Source: Amaranthus tricolor
Taxonomy: Eukaryota > Streptophyta > Magnoliopsida > Caryophyllales > Amaranthaceae
Direction: 5' to 3'
NCBI RefSeq assembly: GCF_026212465.1
Contig: NC_080057.1
Span: 8,047,398 to 8,111,397, forward strand
DNA: 64,000 bases
Each line of letters begins with the position of its first letter. Positions within the stretch are counted from its first letter, which is position 1. Made by a program: the position numbers and the translations under genes. The notes under the pieces are model-generated. The model saw nothing but the letters and a program-made list of their open reading frames with translations, was not told the DNA's origin and did not search any database. Positions 33,901 through 47,032 of this stretch are shown one piece after another.

Positions 33901-36900
33901 GATGAAGAATGAACAAGGATCAATGATCAATGAAGAATGAACGATGAAGAATGAACGATGAAGAATGAACAAGGATCAATTATCAATGAATAATGAACGA
34001 TGAAGAATGAACAAGGATTAATGGTCAATGTCGAATGAACGATGAAGAATGAACAAGGATCAATGGTCAATGAAGAATGAACGATGAAGAATGAACAAGG
34101 ATCAATGATCAATGAAGAATAAACGATGAAGAATGAACAAGGATCAATGAAGAATGACGAATGAACGATGAAGAATGAACAAGGATCAATGATCAATGAA
34201 GAATGAACGATGAAGAATGAACAAGGATAAATGGTCAATGAAGAATGAACGATGAAGAATGAACAAGGATAAATGGTCAATGAAGAATGAACGATGAAGA
34301 ATTAACAAGGATCAATGATCAATGTCGAATGAACGATGAAGAATGAACAAGGATCAATGATCAATGAAGAATGAACGATGAAGATTGAACAAGGGTCAAT
34401 GATCAATGAAGAATGAACGACGAAGAATGAACAAGGATTAATGATCAATGAAGAATGAACGATGAAGAATGAACAAGGATTAATGATCAATAAAGAATGA
34501 ACGATGAAGAATGAACAAGGATCAATGATCAATGAAGAATGAACGATGAAGAATAAACAAGGATTAATGGTCAATGACGAATGAACGATGAAGAATGAAC
34601 AAGGATCAATGATCAATGAAGAATGAACGATGAAGAATGAACAAGGATCAATGATCAATGAAGAATGAACGATGAAGAATAAACAAGGATTAATGGTCAA
34701 TGACGAATGAACGATGAAGAATGAACAAGGATCAATGATCAATGAAGAATGAACGATAAAGAATGAACAAGGATCAATGATCAAAGAAGAATGAACGATG
34801 AAGAATGAACAAGGATCAATGATCAATGAAGAATGAACGATGAAGAATGAACAAGGATCAATTATCAATGAATAATGAACGATGAAGAATGAACAAGGAT
34901 TAATGGTCAATGTCGAATGAACGATGAAGAATGAACAAGGATCAATTATCAATGAAGAATGAACGATGAAGAATGAACAAGGATCAATGATCAATGAAGA
35001 ATAAACGATGAAGAATGAACAAGGATCAATGAAGAATGACGAATGAACGATGAAGAATGAACAAGGATCAATGATCAATGAAGAATGAACGATGAAGAAT
35101 GAACAAGGATAAATGGTCAATGAAGAATGAACGATGAAGAATTAACAAGGATCAATGATCAATGTCGAATGAACGATGAAGAATGAACAAGGATCAATGA
35201 TCAATGAAGAATGAGCGATGAAGAATGAACAAGGTTCAATGATCAATGAAGAATGAACGATGAAGAATGAACAAGGATTAATGATCAATGAAGAATGAAC
35301 GATGAAGAATGAACAAGGATTAATGATCAATAAAGAATGAACGATGAAGAATGAACAAGGATCAATGATCAATGAAGAATGAACGATGAAGAATAAACAA
35401 GGATTAATGGTCAATGACGAATGAACGATGAAGAATGAACAAGGATCAATGATCAATGAAGAATGAACGATGAAGAATGAACAAGGATCAATGGTCAATG
35501 AAGAAAGAACGATGAAGAATGAACAAGGATCAATGATCAATGACGAATGAACGATGAAGAATGAACAAGGATCAATGATCAATAAAGAATGAACGATGAA
35601 GAATGAACAAGGATCAATGATCAATGAAGAATGAACGATGAAGAATAAACAAGGATTAATGGTCAATGACGAATGAAGGATGAAGAATGAACAAGGATCA
35701 ATAATCAATGAAGAATGAACGATGAAGAATGAACAAGGATAAATGGTCAATGAAGAATGAACGATGAAGAATGAACAAGGATCAATGATCAATGACGAAT
35801 GAACGATGAAGAATGAACAAGGATCAATGATCAATAAAGAATGAACGATGAAGAATGAACAAGGATCAATGATCAATGAAGAATGAACGATGAAGAATGA
35901 ACAAGGATCAATTATCAATGACGAATGAACGATGAAGAATGAACAAGGATCAATGATCAATGAAGAATGAACGATGAAGAATATACAAGGATTAATGGTC
36001 AATGACGAATGAACGATGAAGAATGAACAAGGATTAATGATCAATGAAGGATGAACGATGAAGAATAAACAAGGATCAATCGTCAATGACGAATGAACGA
36101 TGAAGAATCAACAAGGATCAATGATCAATGAAGAATGAACGATGAAGAATGAACAAGGATCAATGATCAATGACGAATGAACGATGAAGAATGAACAAGG
36201 ATCAATGATCAATAAAGAATGAACGATGAAGAATGAACAAGGATCAATGATCAATGACGAATGAACGATGAAGAATGAACAAGGATCAATGATCAATAAA
36301 GAATGAACGATGAAGAATGAACAAGGATCAATGATCAATGAAGAATGAACGATGAAGAATGAACAAGGATCAATTATCAATGACGAATGAACGATGAAGA
36401 ATGAACAAGGATCAATGATCAATGAAGAATGAACGATGAAGAATAAACAAGGATTAATGGTCAATGACGAATGAACGATGAAGAATGAACAAGGATCAAT
36501 GATCAATGAAGGATGAACGATGAAGAATAAATAAGGATCAATCGTCAATGACGAATGAACGATGAAGAATCAACAAGGATCAATGATCAATGAAGAATGA
36601 ACGATGAAGAATGAACAAGGATCAATGATCAATGAAGAATGAACGATGAAGAATAAACAAGAATCAATGATCAATGAAGAATGAACGATGAAGAATGAAC
36701 AAGGATCAATGATCAATGAAGAATGAACGATGAAGAATGAACAAGGATCAATGATCAATGAAGAATGAACGATGAAGAATGAACAAGGATCAATGATCAA
36801 TGACAAATGAACGATGAAGAATGAACGATGAAGAATAAACAAGGATTAATGGTCAATGACGAATGAACGATGAAGAATGAACAAGGATCAATGATCAATG

Positions 36901-37683
36901 AAGAATGAACGATGAAGAATGAACAAGGATCAATAGTCAATGACGAATGAACGATGAAGAATGAACAAGGATCAATGATCAATGAAGAATGAACGATGAA
37001 GAATGAACAAGGATCAATAGTCAATGAAGAATGAACAAGGATCAATGATCAATGAAGAATGAGCGATGAAGAATGAACAACGATCAATGATCAATGAAGA
37101 ATGAACGATGAAGAATGAACAAGGATCAATGCTCAATGAAGAATGAACGATGAAGAATGAACAAGGATCAATTATCAATGAAGAATTAACGATGAAAAAT
37201 GAACAAGGATCAATGATCAATGAAGAATAAACGATGAAGAATGAACAAGGATCAATGAAGAATGACGAATGAACGATGAAGAATGAACAAGGATCAATGA
37301 TCAATGACGAATGAACGATGAAGAATGAACAAAGATTAATGCTCAATGAAGAATGAACGATGAAGAATGAACAAGGATCAATGATCAATGAAGAATGAAT
37401 GATGAAGAATGAACAAGGATTAATGGTCAATGACGAATGAACGATGAAGAATGAACAAGGATCAATGATCAATGAAGAATGAACGATGAAGAATGAACAA
37501 GGATTAATGCTCAATGAAGAAGGAACGATGAAGAATGAACAAGGATCAATGATCAATGAAGAATGCACGATGAAGAATGAACAAGGATCAATGATCAATG
37601 AAGAATGAATGATGAAGAATGAACAAGGATTAATGGTCAATGACGAATGAACGATGTAGAATGAACAAGGATCAATGATCAAT
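30963..37683. repeat. 6.7-kb tandem duplication within the satellite, copy B
   Basis: Head-to-tail with copy A and nearly identical to it, including rare variants such as AAGCATGAACGAT (26597 and 33303) and GAATATACAAGG (29269 and 35989). It ends near 37683, where AATGTAGAATGAATG replaces AATGTAGAATGAACG. Confidence 0.85.
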
Positions 37684-39190
37684 GTAGAATGAATGATGAA
37701 GAATGAACAAGGATCAATGATCAATGACGAATGAACGATGAAGAATGAACAAGGATCAATGATCAATGAAGAATGAACGATGAAGAATGAACAAGGATCA
37801 ATGATCAATGACGAATGAACGATGAAGAATGAACAAGGATCAATGGTCAATGACGAATGAACGATGAAGAATGAACAAGGATCAATGATCAATGAAGAAT
37901 GAATGATGAGGAATGAACAAGGATCAATGATCAATGAAGAATGAACGAAGAAGAATGAACGATGAAGAATGAACAAGGTTCAATTATCAATGAATAATGA
38001 ACGATGAAGAATGAACAAGGATTAATGGTCAATGTCGAATGAACGATGAAGAATGAACAAGGATCAATGATCAATGAAGAATGAACGATGAAAAATGAAC
38101 AAGGATCAAGGATCAATGAAGAATAAACGATGAAGAATGAACAAGGATCAATGAAGATTGACGAATAAACGATGAAGAACGAACAAGGATCAATGATCAA
38201 TGACGAATGAACGATGAAGAATGAACAAAGATTAATGCTCAATGAAGAATGAACGATGAAGAATGAAAAAGGATCAATGATCAATGAAGAATGAACGATG
38301 AAGAATGAACAAGGATCAATAGTCAATGACGAATGAACGATGAAGAATGAACAAGGATCAATGATCAATGAAGAATGAACGATGAAGAATGAACAAGGAT
38401 TAATGGTCAATGACGAATGAACGATGAAGAATGAACAAGTATCAATGATCAATGAAGAATGAACGATGAAGAATGAACAAGGATCACTGATCAAAGAAGA
38501 ATGAACGATGAAGAATGAACAAGGATCAATGATCAATGAAGAATGAACGATGAAGAATGAACAAGGATCAATGATCAATGAAGAATGAACAAGGATCAAT
38601 TATCAATGAATAATGAACGATGAAGAATGAACAAGGATTAATGGTCAATGTCGAATGAACGATGAAGAATGAACAAGGATCAATGATCAATGAAGAATGA
38701 ACGATGAAGAATGAACAAGGATAAATGGTCAATGAAGAATGAACGATGAAGAATGAACAAGGATAAATGGTCAATGAAGAATGAACGATGAAGAATTAAC
38801 AAGGATCAATGATCAATGTCGAATGAACGATGAAGAATGAACAAGGATCAATGATCAATGAAGAATGAACGATAAAGAATGAACAAGGATCAATGATCAA
38901 TGAAGAATGAATGATGAAGAATGAACAAGGATCAATAGTCAATGACGAATGAACGATGAAGAATGAACAAGGATCAATGATCAATGAATAATGAACGATG
39001 AAGAAGGAACACGGATTAATGGTCAATGACGAATGAACGATGAAGAATGAACAAGGATCAATGATCAATGAAGAATGAACGATGAAGAATGAACAAGGAT
39101 CAATGATCAAAGAAGAATGAACGATGAAGAATGAACAAGGATCAATGATCAATGAAGAATGAACGATGAAGAATGAACAAGGATCAATGA

Positions 39191-40104
39191 TCAATGAAGA
39201 ATGAACGATGAAGAATGAACGATGAAGAATGAACAAGGATCAATTATCAATGAATAATGAACGATGAAGAATGAACAAGGATTAATGGTCAATGTCGAAT
39301 GAACGATGAAGAATGAACAAGGATAAATGATCAATGAAGAATGAACGATGAAGAATGAACAAGGATCAATGATCAATGAAGAATAAACGATGAAGAATGA
39401 ACAAGGATCAATGAAGAATGACGAATGAACGATGAAGAATGAACAAGGATCAATGATCAATGAAGAATGAACGATGAAGAATGAACAAGGATAAATGGTC
39501 AATGAAGAATGAACGATGAAGAATGAACAAGGATAAATGGTCAATGAAGAATGAACGATGAAGAATTAACAAGGATCAATGATCAATGTCGAATGAACGA
39601 TGAAGAATGAACAAGGATCAATGATCAATGAAGAATGAACGATGAAGAATGAACAAGGATAAATGGTCAATGAAGAATGAACGATGAAGAATGAACAAGG
39701 ATCAATGATCAATGAAGAATGAACGATGAAGAATGAACAAGGATCAATGATCAATGAAGAATGAACGATGAAGAATGAACGATGAAGAATGAACAAGGAT
39801 CAATTATCAATGAATAATGAACGATGAAGAATGAACAAGGATTAATGGTCAATGTCGAATGAACGATGAAGAATGAACAAGGATAAATGATCAATGAAGA
39901 ATGAACGATGAAGAATGAACAAGGATCAATGATCAATGAAGAATAAACGATGAAGAATGAACAAGGATCAATGAAGAATGACGAATGAACGATGAAGAAT
40001 GAACAAGGATCAATGATCAATGAAGAATGAACGATGAAGAATGAACAAGGATAAATGGTCAATGAAGAATGAACGATGAAGAATGAACAAGGATAAATGG
40101 TCAA
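39191..40104. repeat. 560-bp tandem duplication within the satellite
   Basis: The segment at 39191-39544 recurs at 39751-40104, offset 560 bp (40 x 14). The offset is a multiple of the 14-bp subunit but not of the 42-bp monomer. Confidence 0.75.
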
Positions 40105-43100
40105 TGAAGAATGAACGATGAAGAATTAACAAGGATCAATGATCAATGTCGAATGAACGATGAAGAATGAACAAGGATCAATGATCAATGAAGAATGAAC
40201 GATGAAGAATGAACAAGGGTCAATGATCAATGAAGAATGAACGATGAAGAATGAACAAGGATTAATGATTAATGAAGAATGAACGATGAAGAATGAACAA
40301 GGATTAATGATCAATAAAGAATGAACGATGAAGAATGAACAAGGATCAATGATCAATGAAGAATGAACGATGAAGAATAAACAAGGATAAATGGTCAATG
40401 ACGAATGAACGATGAAGAATGAACAAGGATCAATGATCAATGAAGAATGAACGATGAAGAATGAACAAGGATCAATGGTCAATGAAGAATGAACAAGGAT
40501 CAATGATCAATGACGAATGAACGATGAAGAATGAACAAGGATCAATGATCAATAAAGACTGAACGATGAAGAATGAACAAGGATCAATGATCAATGAAGA
40601 ATGAACGATGAAGAATAAACAAGGATTAATGGTCAATGACGAATGAACGATGAAGAATGAACAAGGATCAATAATGAATGAAGAATGAACGATGAAGAAT
40701 GAACAAGGATAAATGGTCAATGAAGAATGAACGATGAAGAATGAACAAGGATCAATGATCAATAAAGAATGAACGATGAAGAATGAACAAAGATCAATGA
40801 TCAATGAAGAATGAACGATGAAGAATGAACAAGGATCAATTATCAATGACGAATGAACGATGAAGAATGAACAAGGATCAATGATCAATGAAGAATGAAC
40901 GATGAAGAATAAACAAGGATTAATGGTCAATGACGAATGAACGATGAAGAATGAACAAGGATCAATGATCAATGAAGGATGAACGATGAAGAATAAACAA
41001 GGATCAATCGTCAATGACGAATGAACGATGAAGAATCAATAAGGATCAATGATCAATGAAGAATGAACGATGAAGAATGAACAAGGATCAATGATCAATG
41101 AAGAATGAACGATGAAGAATAAACAAGAATCAATGATCAATGAAGAATGAACGATGAAGAATGAACAAGGATCAATGATCAATGAAGAATGAACGATGAA
41201 GAATGAACAAGGATCAATGATCAATGAAGAATGAACGATGAAGAATGAACAAGGATCAATGATCAATGACAAATGAACGATGAAGAATGAACGATGAAGA
41301 ATAAACAAGGATTAATGGTCAATGACGAATGAACGATGAAGAATGAACAAGGATCAATGATCAATGAAGAATGAACGATGAAGAATGAACAAGGATCAAT
41401 AGTCAATGACGAATGAACGATGAAGAATGAACAAGGATCAATGATCAATGAAGAATGAACGATGAAGAATGAACAAGGATCAATAGTCAATGAAGAATGA
41501 ACAAGGATCAATGATCAATGAAGAATGAGCGATGAAGAATGAACAACGATCAATGATCAATGAAGAATGAACGATGAAGAATGAACAAGGATCAATGCTC
41601 AATGAAGAATGAACGATGAAGAATGAACAAGGATCAATTATCAATGAAGAATTAACGATGAAAAATGAACAAGGATCAATGATCAATGAAGAATAAACGA
41701 TGAAGAATGAACAAGGATCAATGAAGAATGACGAATGAACGATGAAGAATGAACAAGTATCAATGATCAATGAAGAATGAACGATGAAGAATGAACAAAG
41801 ATTAATGCTCAATGAAGAATGAACGATGAAGAATGAACAAGGATCAATGATCAATGAAGAATGAATGATGAAGAATGAACAAGGATTAATGGTCAATGAC
41901 GAATGAACGATGAAGAATGAACAAGGATCAATGATCAATGAAGAATGAACGATGAAGAATGAACAAGGATTAATGCTCAATGAAGAAGGAACGATGAAGA
42001 ATGAACAAGGATCAATGATCAATGAAGAATGCACGATGAAGAATGAACAAGGATCAATGATCAATGAAGAATGAACGATGAAGAATGAACAAGGATTAAT
42101 GGTCAATGACGAATGAACGATGTAGAATGAACAAGGATCAATGATCAATATAGAATGAATGATGAAGAATGAACAAGGATCAATGATCAATGACGAATGA
42201 ACGATGAAGAATGAACAAGGATCAATGATCAATGAAGAATGAACGATGAAGAATGAACAAGGTTCAATTATCAATGAATAATGAACGATGAAGAATGAAC
42301 AAGGATTAATGGTCAATGTCGAATGAACGATGAAGAATGAACAAGGATCAATGATCAATGAAGAATGAACGATGAAAAATGAACAAGGATCAATGATCAA
42401 TGAAGAATAAACGATGAAGAATGAACAAGGATCAATGAAGAATGACGAATGAACGATGAAGAATGAACAAGGATCAATGATCAATGACGAATGAACGATG
42501 AAGAATGAACAAGGATTAATGGTCAAAGACGAATGAACGATGAAGAATGAACAAGTATCAATGATCAATGAAGAATGAACGATGAAGAATGAACAAGGAT
42601 CAATGATCAATGAAGAATGAATGATGAAGAATGAACAAGGATCAATAGTCAATGACGAATGAACGATGAAGAATGAACAAGGATCAATGATCAATGAATA
42701 ATGAACGATGAAGAATGAACAAGGATTAATGGTCAATGACGAATGAACGATGAAGAATGAACAAGGATCAATGATCAATGAAGAATGAACGATGAAGAAT
42801 GAACAAGGATCAATGATCAAAGAAGAATGAACGATGAAGAATGAACAAGGATCAATGATCAATGAAGAATGAACGATGAAGAATGAACAAGGATCAATGA
42901 TCAATGAAGAATGAATGATGAAGAATGAACGATGAAGAATGAACAAGGATCAATTATCAATGAATAATGAACGATGAAGAATGAACAAGCATTAATGGTC
43001 AATGTCGAATGAACGATGAAGAATGAACAAGGATCAATGATCAATGAAGAATGAACGATGAAGAATGAACAAGGATCAATGATCAATGAAGAATAAACGA

Positions 43101-45547
43101 TGAAGAATGAACAAGGATCAATGAAAAATGACGAATGAACGATGAAGAATGAACAAGGATCAATGATCAATGAAGAATGAACGATGAAGAATGAACAAGG
43201 ATAAATGGTCAATGAAGAATGAACGATGAAGAATGAACAAGGATAAATGGTCAATGAAGAATGAACGATGAAGAATTAACAAGGATCAATGATCAATGTC
43301 GAATGAACGATGAAGAATGAACAAGGATCAATGATCAATGAAGAATGAACAAGGGTCAATGATCAATGAAGAATGAACGATGAAGAATGAACAAGGATTA
43401 ATGATCAATGAAGAATGAACGATGAAGAATGAACAAGGATTAATGATCAATAAAGAATGAACGATGAAGAATGAACAAGGATCAATGATCAATGAAGAAT
43501 GAACGATGAAGAATAAACAAGGATTAATGGTCAATGACGAATGAACGATGAAGAATGAACAAGGATCAATGATCAATGAAGAATGAAGAATGAACGATGA
43601 AGAATGAACAAGGATCAATGATCAATGAAGAATGAATGATGAAGAATGAACAAGGATCAATAGTCAATGACGAATGAACGATGAAGAATGAACAAGGATC
43701 AATGATCAATGAATAATGAACTATGAAGAAGGAACAAGGATTAATGGTCAATGACGAATGAACGATGAAGAATGAACAAGGATCAATGATCAATGAAGAA
43801 TGAACGATGAAGAATGAACAAGGATCAATGATCAAAGAAGAATGAACGATGAAGAATGAACAAGGATCAATGATCAATGAAGAATGAACGATGAAGAATG
43901 AACAAGGATCAATGATCAATGAAGAATGAACGATGAAGAATGAACAAGGATCAATTATCAATGAATAATGAACGATGAAGAATGAACAAGGATTAATGGT
44001 CAATGTCGAATGAACGATGAAGAATGAACAAGGATAAATGATCAATGAAGAATGAACGATGAAGAATGAACAAGGATCAATGATCAATGAAGAATAAACG
44101 ATGAAGAATGAACAAGGATCAATGAAGAATGACGAATGAACGATGAAGAATGAACAAGGATCAATGATCAATGAAGAATGAACGATGAAGAATGAACAAG
44201 GATAAATGGTCAATGAAGAATGAACGATGAAGAATGAACAAGGATAAATGGTCAATGAAGAATAAACGATGAAGAATGAACAAGGATCAATGAAGAATGA
44301 CGAATGAACGATGAAGAATGAACAAGGATCAATGATCAATGAAGAATGAACGATGAAGAATGAACAAGGGTCAATGATCAATGAAGAATGAACGATGAAG
44401 AATGAACAAGGATCAATGATCAATGAAGAATGAACGATGAAGAATGAACAAGGATTAATGATCAATAAAGAATGAACGATGAAGAATGAACAAGGATCAA
44501 TGATCAATGAAGAATGAACGATGAAGAATAAACAAGGATAAATGGTCAATGACGAATGAACGATGAAGAATGAACAAAGATTAATGCTCAATGAAGAATG
44601 AACGATGAAGAATGAACAAGGATCAATGATCAATGAAGAATGAATGATGAAGAATGAACAAGGATTAATGGTCAATGACGAATGAACGATGAACAATGAA
44701 CAAGGATCAATGATCAATGAAGAATGAACGATGAAGAATGAACAAGGATTAATGCTCAATGAAGAAGGAACGTTGAAGAATGAACAAGGATCAATGATCA
44801 ATGAAGAATGCACGATGAAGAATGAACAAGGATCAATGATCAATGAAGAATGAACGATGAAGAATGAACAAGGATTAATGGTCAATGACGAATGAACGAT
44901 GTAGAATGAACAAGGATCAATGATCAATGTAGAATGAATGATGAAGAATGAACAAGGATCAATAATCAATGAAGAATGAACGATGAAGAATGAACAAGGA
45001 TCAATGATCAATAAAGAATGAACGATGAAGAATGAACAAGGATCAATGATCAATGAAGAATGAACGATGAAGAATAAACAAGGATTAATGGTCAATGACG
45101 AATGAACGATGAAGAATGAACAAGGATCAATAATCAATGAAGAATGAACGATGAAGAATGAACAAGGATAAATGGTCAATGAAGAATGAACGATGAAGAA
45201 TGAACAAGGATCAATGATCAATGACGAATGAACGATGAAGAATGAACAAGGATCAATGATCAATAAAGAATGAACGATGAAGAATGAACAAGGATCAATG
45301 ATCAATGAAGAATGAACGATGAAAAATGAACAAGGATCAATTATCAATGACGAATGAACGATGAAGAATGAACAAGGATCAATGATCAATGAAGAATGAA
45401 CGATGAAGAATAAACAAGGATTAATGGTCAATGACGAATGAACGATGAAGAATGAACAAGGATCAATGATCAATGAAGGATGAACGATGAAGAATAAACA
45501 AGGATCAATCATCAATGACGAATGAACGATGAAGAATCAACAAGGAT

Positions 45548-45552
45548 CAATG
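45548..45552. repeat. Target-site duplication CAATG, left copy
   Basis: CAATG directly precedes the short element and recurs at 47842-47846 directly after it. Confidence 0.92.
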
Positions 45553-46361
45553 TGATGTAAATGCTAACTCAAGACTTCCTAAATGATTAAGGAAGGAGAA
45601 GGACAAAAGAAAAGAAAGAAGAAGTAATTTGGGCAGAATGTATATTTGAATGAAAATAGGACAACCAAAGCACAAGAACAAACTCAATGCAATAGTATTT
45701 AGGCTAGAGACAAGACAAACTCAATCTCCCCTAGTTTAATACTCAAGAACACACTCAAAGTATTAAAGAACTCTTGTTAACCTTGGACAAACACAAAGAT
45801 AGGCAAGAAGAAAACACAAAGGTTGATTCATAAAACAAGTCTGAACTTTCATTCATGAATAGCTCTCTTTAAATAGAGTTACAACAGCAAAAGGAAGCTA
45901 AAAAGCAAGAGAAATTAAGGTGGGACGTCCAAGCATGGGGAACAAGCATTGGAACTCACAAAACAACATTAAATAGCCTCCAAAGCATGCATTAGGCTGA
46001 TTTAAGTTGTTCCCTAAGCATGCAGTAGCTAATTAATCAGATTTAAGTGGTAAAAAGACTTTAAAAAAACATAACTAAACTTGGACCTATCAAAGTGACG
46101 TCCAACCAATATATATGTAGCTTTACTTAATCTTCAACCCAAGTTAGACATGTAACAAATTCAGATTTAAAAGGATTAAAACCAAGTACTTCAAGAACTA
46201 AAGCAATCGGCTCATGAGATAACGTATTTGATCTTGGATCAGAAGACAATATTGTCCAAAACCATACTTGAAACTTAAAATAAACCATATCCATATGTTA
46301 AAAAGATTGACATGTGATTTGATTTTGAATAAGCCGATTGCTATTGCATCATCTTGCATCA
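45553..46361 (-). mobile_element. 3' LTR of the non-autonomous element (809 bp)
   Basis: On the minus strand it begins TGATGCAAGATGATGC right after the polypurine tract and ends TTTACATCA. The homologue of the complete element's LTR start (TGATCCAAGATC) sits internally, ending at 46241. A TATA-like box at 45868-45875 points leftward into the satellite. Same length as the other LTR, offset 1480 bp, with no difference seen by eye. Confidence 0.9.
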
Positions 46362-46980
46362 TTCTCCTTTTCTTCGAAAAGAATTCGACCTCGAATTCGG
46401 TTATTCCTAAAAACACAAGTTCAATCTGACAAGCTTCAATATGTATATTTCCTCTAATCAACTCCTTTTCTTCAAAAATATACCCAAATTTAACACACTT
46501 TTCATCGATGAGATTTTTTAGTTTTTCTTGCACCAAATAAAAACTACGTAAATCAAAATGATTGTTAAAATTGGTATTTGGTTGTTTAATTCCAATATTT
46601 TCTATGGGCTCAACTTGCTTTTCATCAATTGGCTCCTCATTTTTATCATTGGAAACTTTGAAGCCAGATATGTTCAACTCTATGGACTCTTCAACTTTTG
46701 TTTGATAAAAAACATTTTCATGGCTCTTCTCCCCAAGTTTAATTACAAGTTCCTCTCGGAGTATTTCTTCATCTACATGATCTTCTTTCTCTAGGACAAG
46801 GGACTTATACATTTTCTCTTCTTCTTCCATAATGGAACATTTGGAAGGTAAAATAGATTTGAAAGGACATTTACAAGTAAGATGACTTTTATCTTTACAT
46901 ATAAAACATCTTTTACCCAAGTTGTTCAATTTTTTAGTAATAACTCGCAACATTTCCGCCAAATCTCCACAAGTGCCCAT
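46198..46980 (-). CDS. Gag-derived ORF of the non-autonomous element (260 aa)
   Basis: Starts at ATG 46980, directly after a 13-A run; the frame extends further upstream only to a TTG. Residues 7-21 (LAEMLRVITKKLNNL) resemble the start of the complete element's Gag (LAELLRSINLRLERM). The frame then goes straight to a CCHC knuckle (C25, C28, H33, C38) and an IMEEEEKMY motif, also Gag-like. The whole capsid-like domain is missing between them. About 150 acidic and mixed residues follow that I cannot match to the complete element. The last 54 or so codons lie in the 3' LTR. With an RNA-binding knuckle but no capsid or enzymes, it could bind element RNA or simply be a remnant kept open by youth. 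Function unknown. Confidence 0.7.
   Translation of the reverse strand: MGTCGDLAEMLRVITKKLNNLGKRCFICKDKSHLTCKCPFKSILPSKCSIMEEEEKMYKSLVLEKEDHVDEEILREELVIKLGEKSHENVFYQTKVEESIELNISGFKVSNDKNEEPIDEKQVEPIENIGIKQPNTNFNNHFDLRSFYLVQEKLKNLIDEKCVKFGYIFEEKELIRGNIHIEACQIELVFLGITEFEVEFFSKKRRMMQDDAIAIGLFKIKSHVNLFNIWIWFILSFKYGFGQYCLLIQDQIRYLMSRLL
46362..46375 (-). other. Polypurine tract of the non-autonomous element
   Basis: GAAGAAAAGGAGAA on the minus strand abuts the LTR start TGATGC. This fixes the LTR boundary at 46361 rather than at the internal TGATCC near 46241. Confidence 0.82.
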
Positions 46981-46993
46981 TTTTTTTTTTTTT
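46981..46993 (-). other. Poly(A) run before the ORF of the non-autonomous element
   Basis: Thirteen T on the plus strand, hence A13 on the coding strand, touching the ATG at 46980. It matches the position of the A34 run in the complete element. Confidence 0.8.
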
Positions 46994-47018
46994 AAAACAC
47001 CCTTTCGATCCACCAAAA

Positions 47019-47030
47019 GCTCTGATACCA
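47019..47030 (-). other. Primer-binding site, tRNA-iMet type
   Basis: TGGTATCAGAGC on the minus strand, two bases (TT) after the LTR end, with the same spacing as in the complete element. Confidence 0.9.
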
Positions 47031-47032
47031 AA

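Larger units (their letters stand above)
23169..45552. repeat. 42-bp satellite array, left block (22.4 kb)
   Basis: The consensus monomer is GAAGAATGAACGAT, GAAGAATGAACAAG, GATCAATGATCAAT: three 14-bp subunits, each made of two heptamers. The plus strand is 31/42 purine and the monomer is 33% GC. A common variant has GATTAATGGTCAAT followed by GACGAAT. Lengths shift in steps of 14 bp (for example 24841-24880 and 26597-26610) and in one place 7 bp (about 43580). There is no stop in one minus-strand frame, where each monomer reads as a 14-residue repeat such as IIDPCSFFIVHSSL. These frames begin and end at phase changes and carry no sign of selection. No gene is supported here. Confidence 0.97.

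Noticed and set aside
23169..45552. CRISPR-like array or telomeric repeat.
   Set aside because: There are no unique spacers between direct repeats, and the heptamers (GAAGAAT, GATCAAT) are not the plant telomere TTTAGGG. The context is eukaryotic retrotransposons.
46230..46241. LTR boundary of the short element at the internal TGATCC (giving 689-bp LTRs).
   Set aside because: The polypurine tract ends at 46362, the same extra 120 bp occur outside the other LTR, and the target duplication fits only the 809-bp boundaries.
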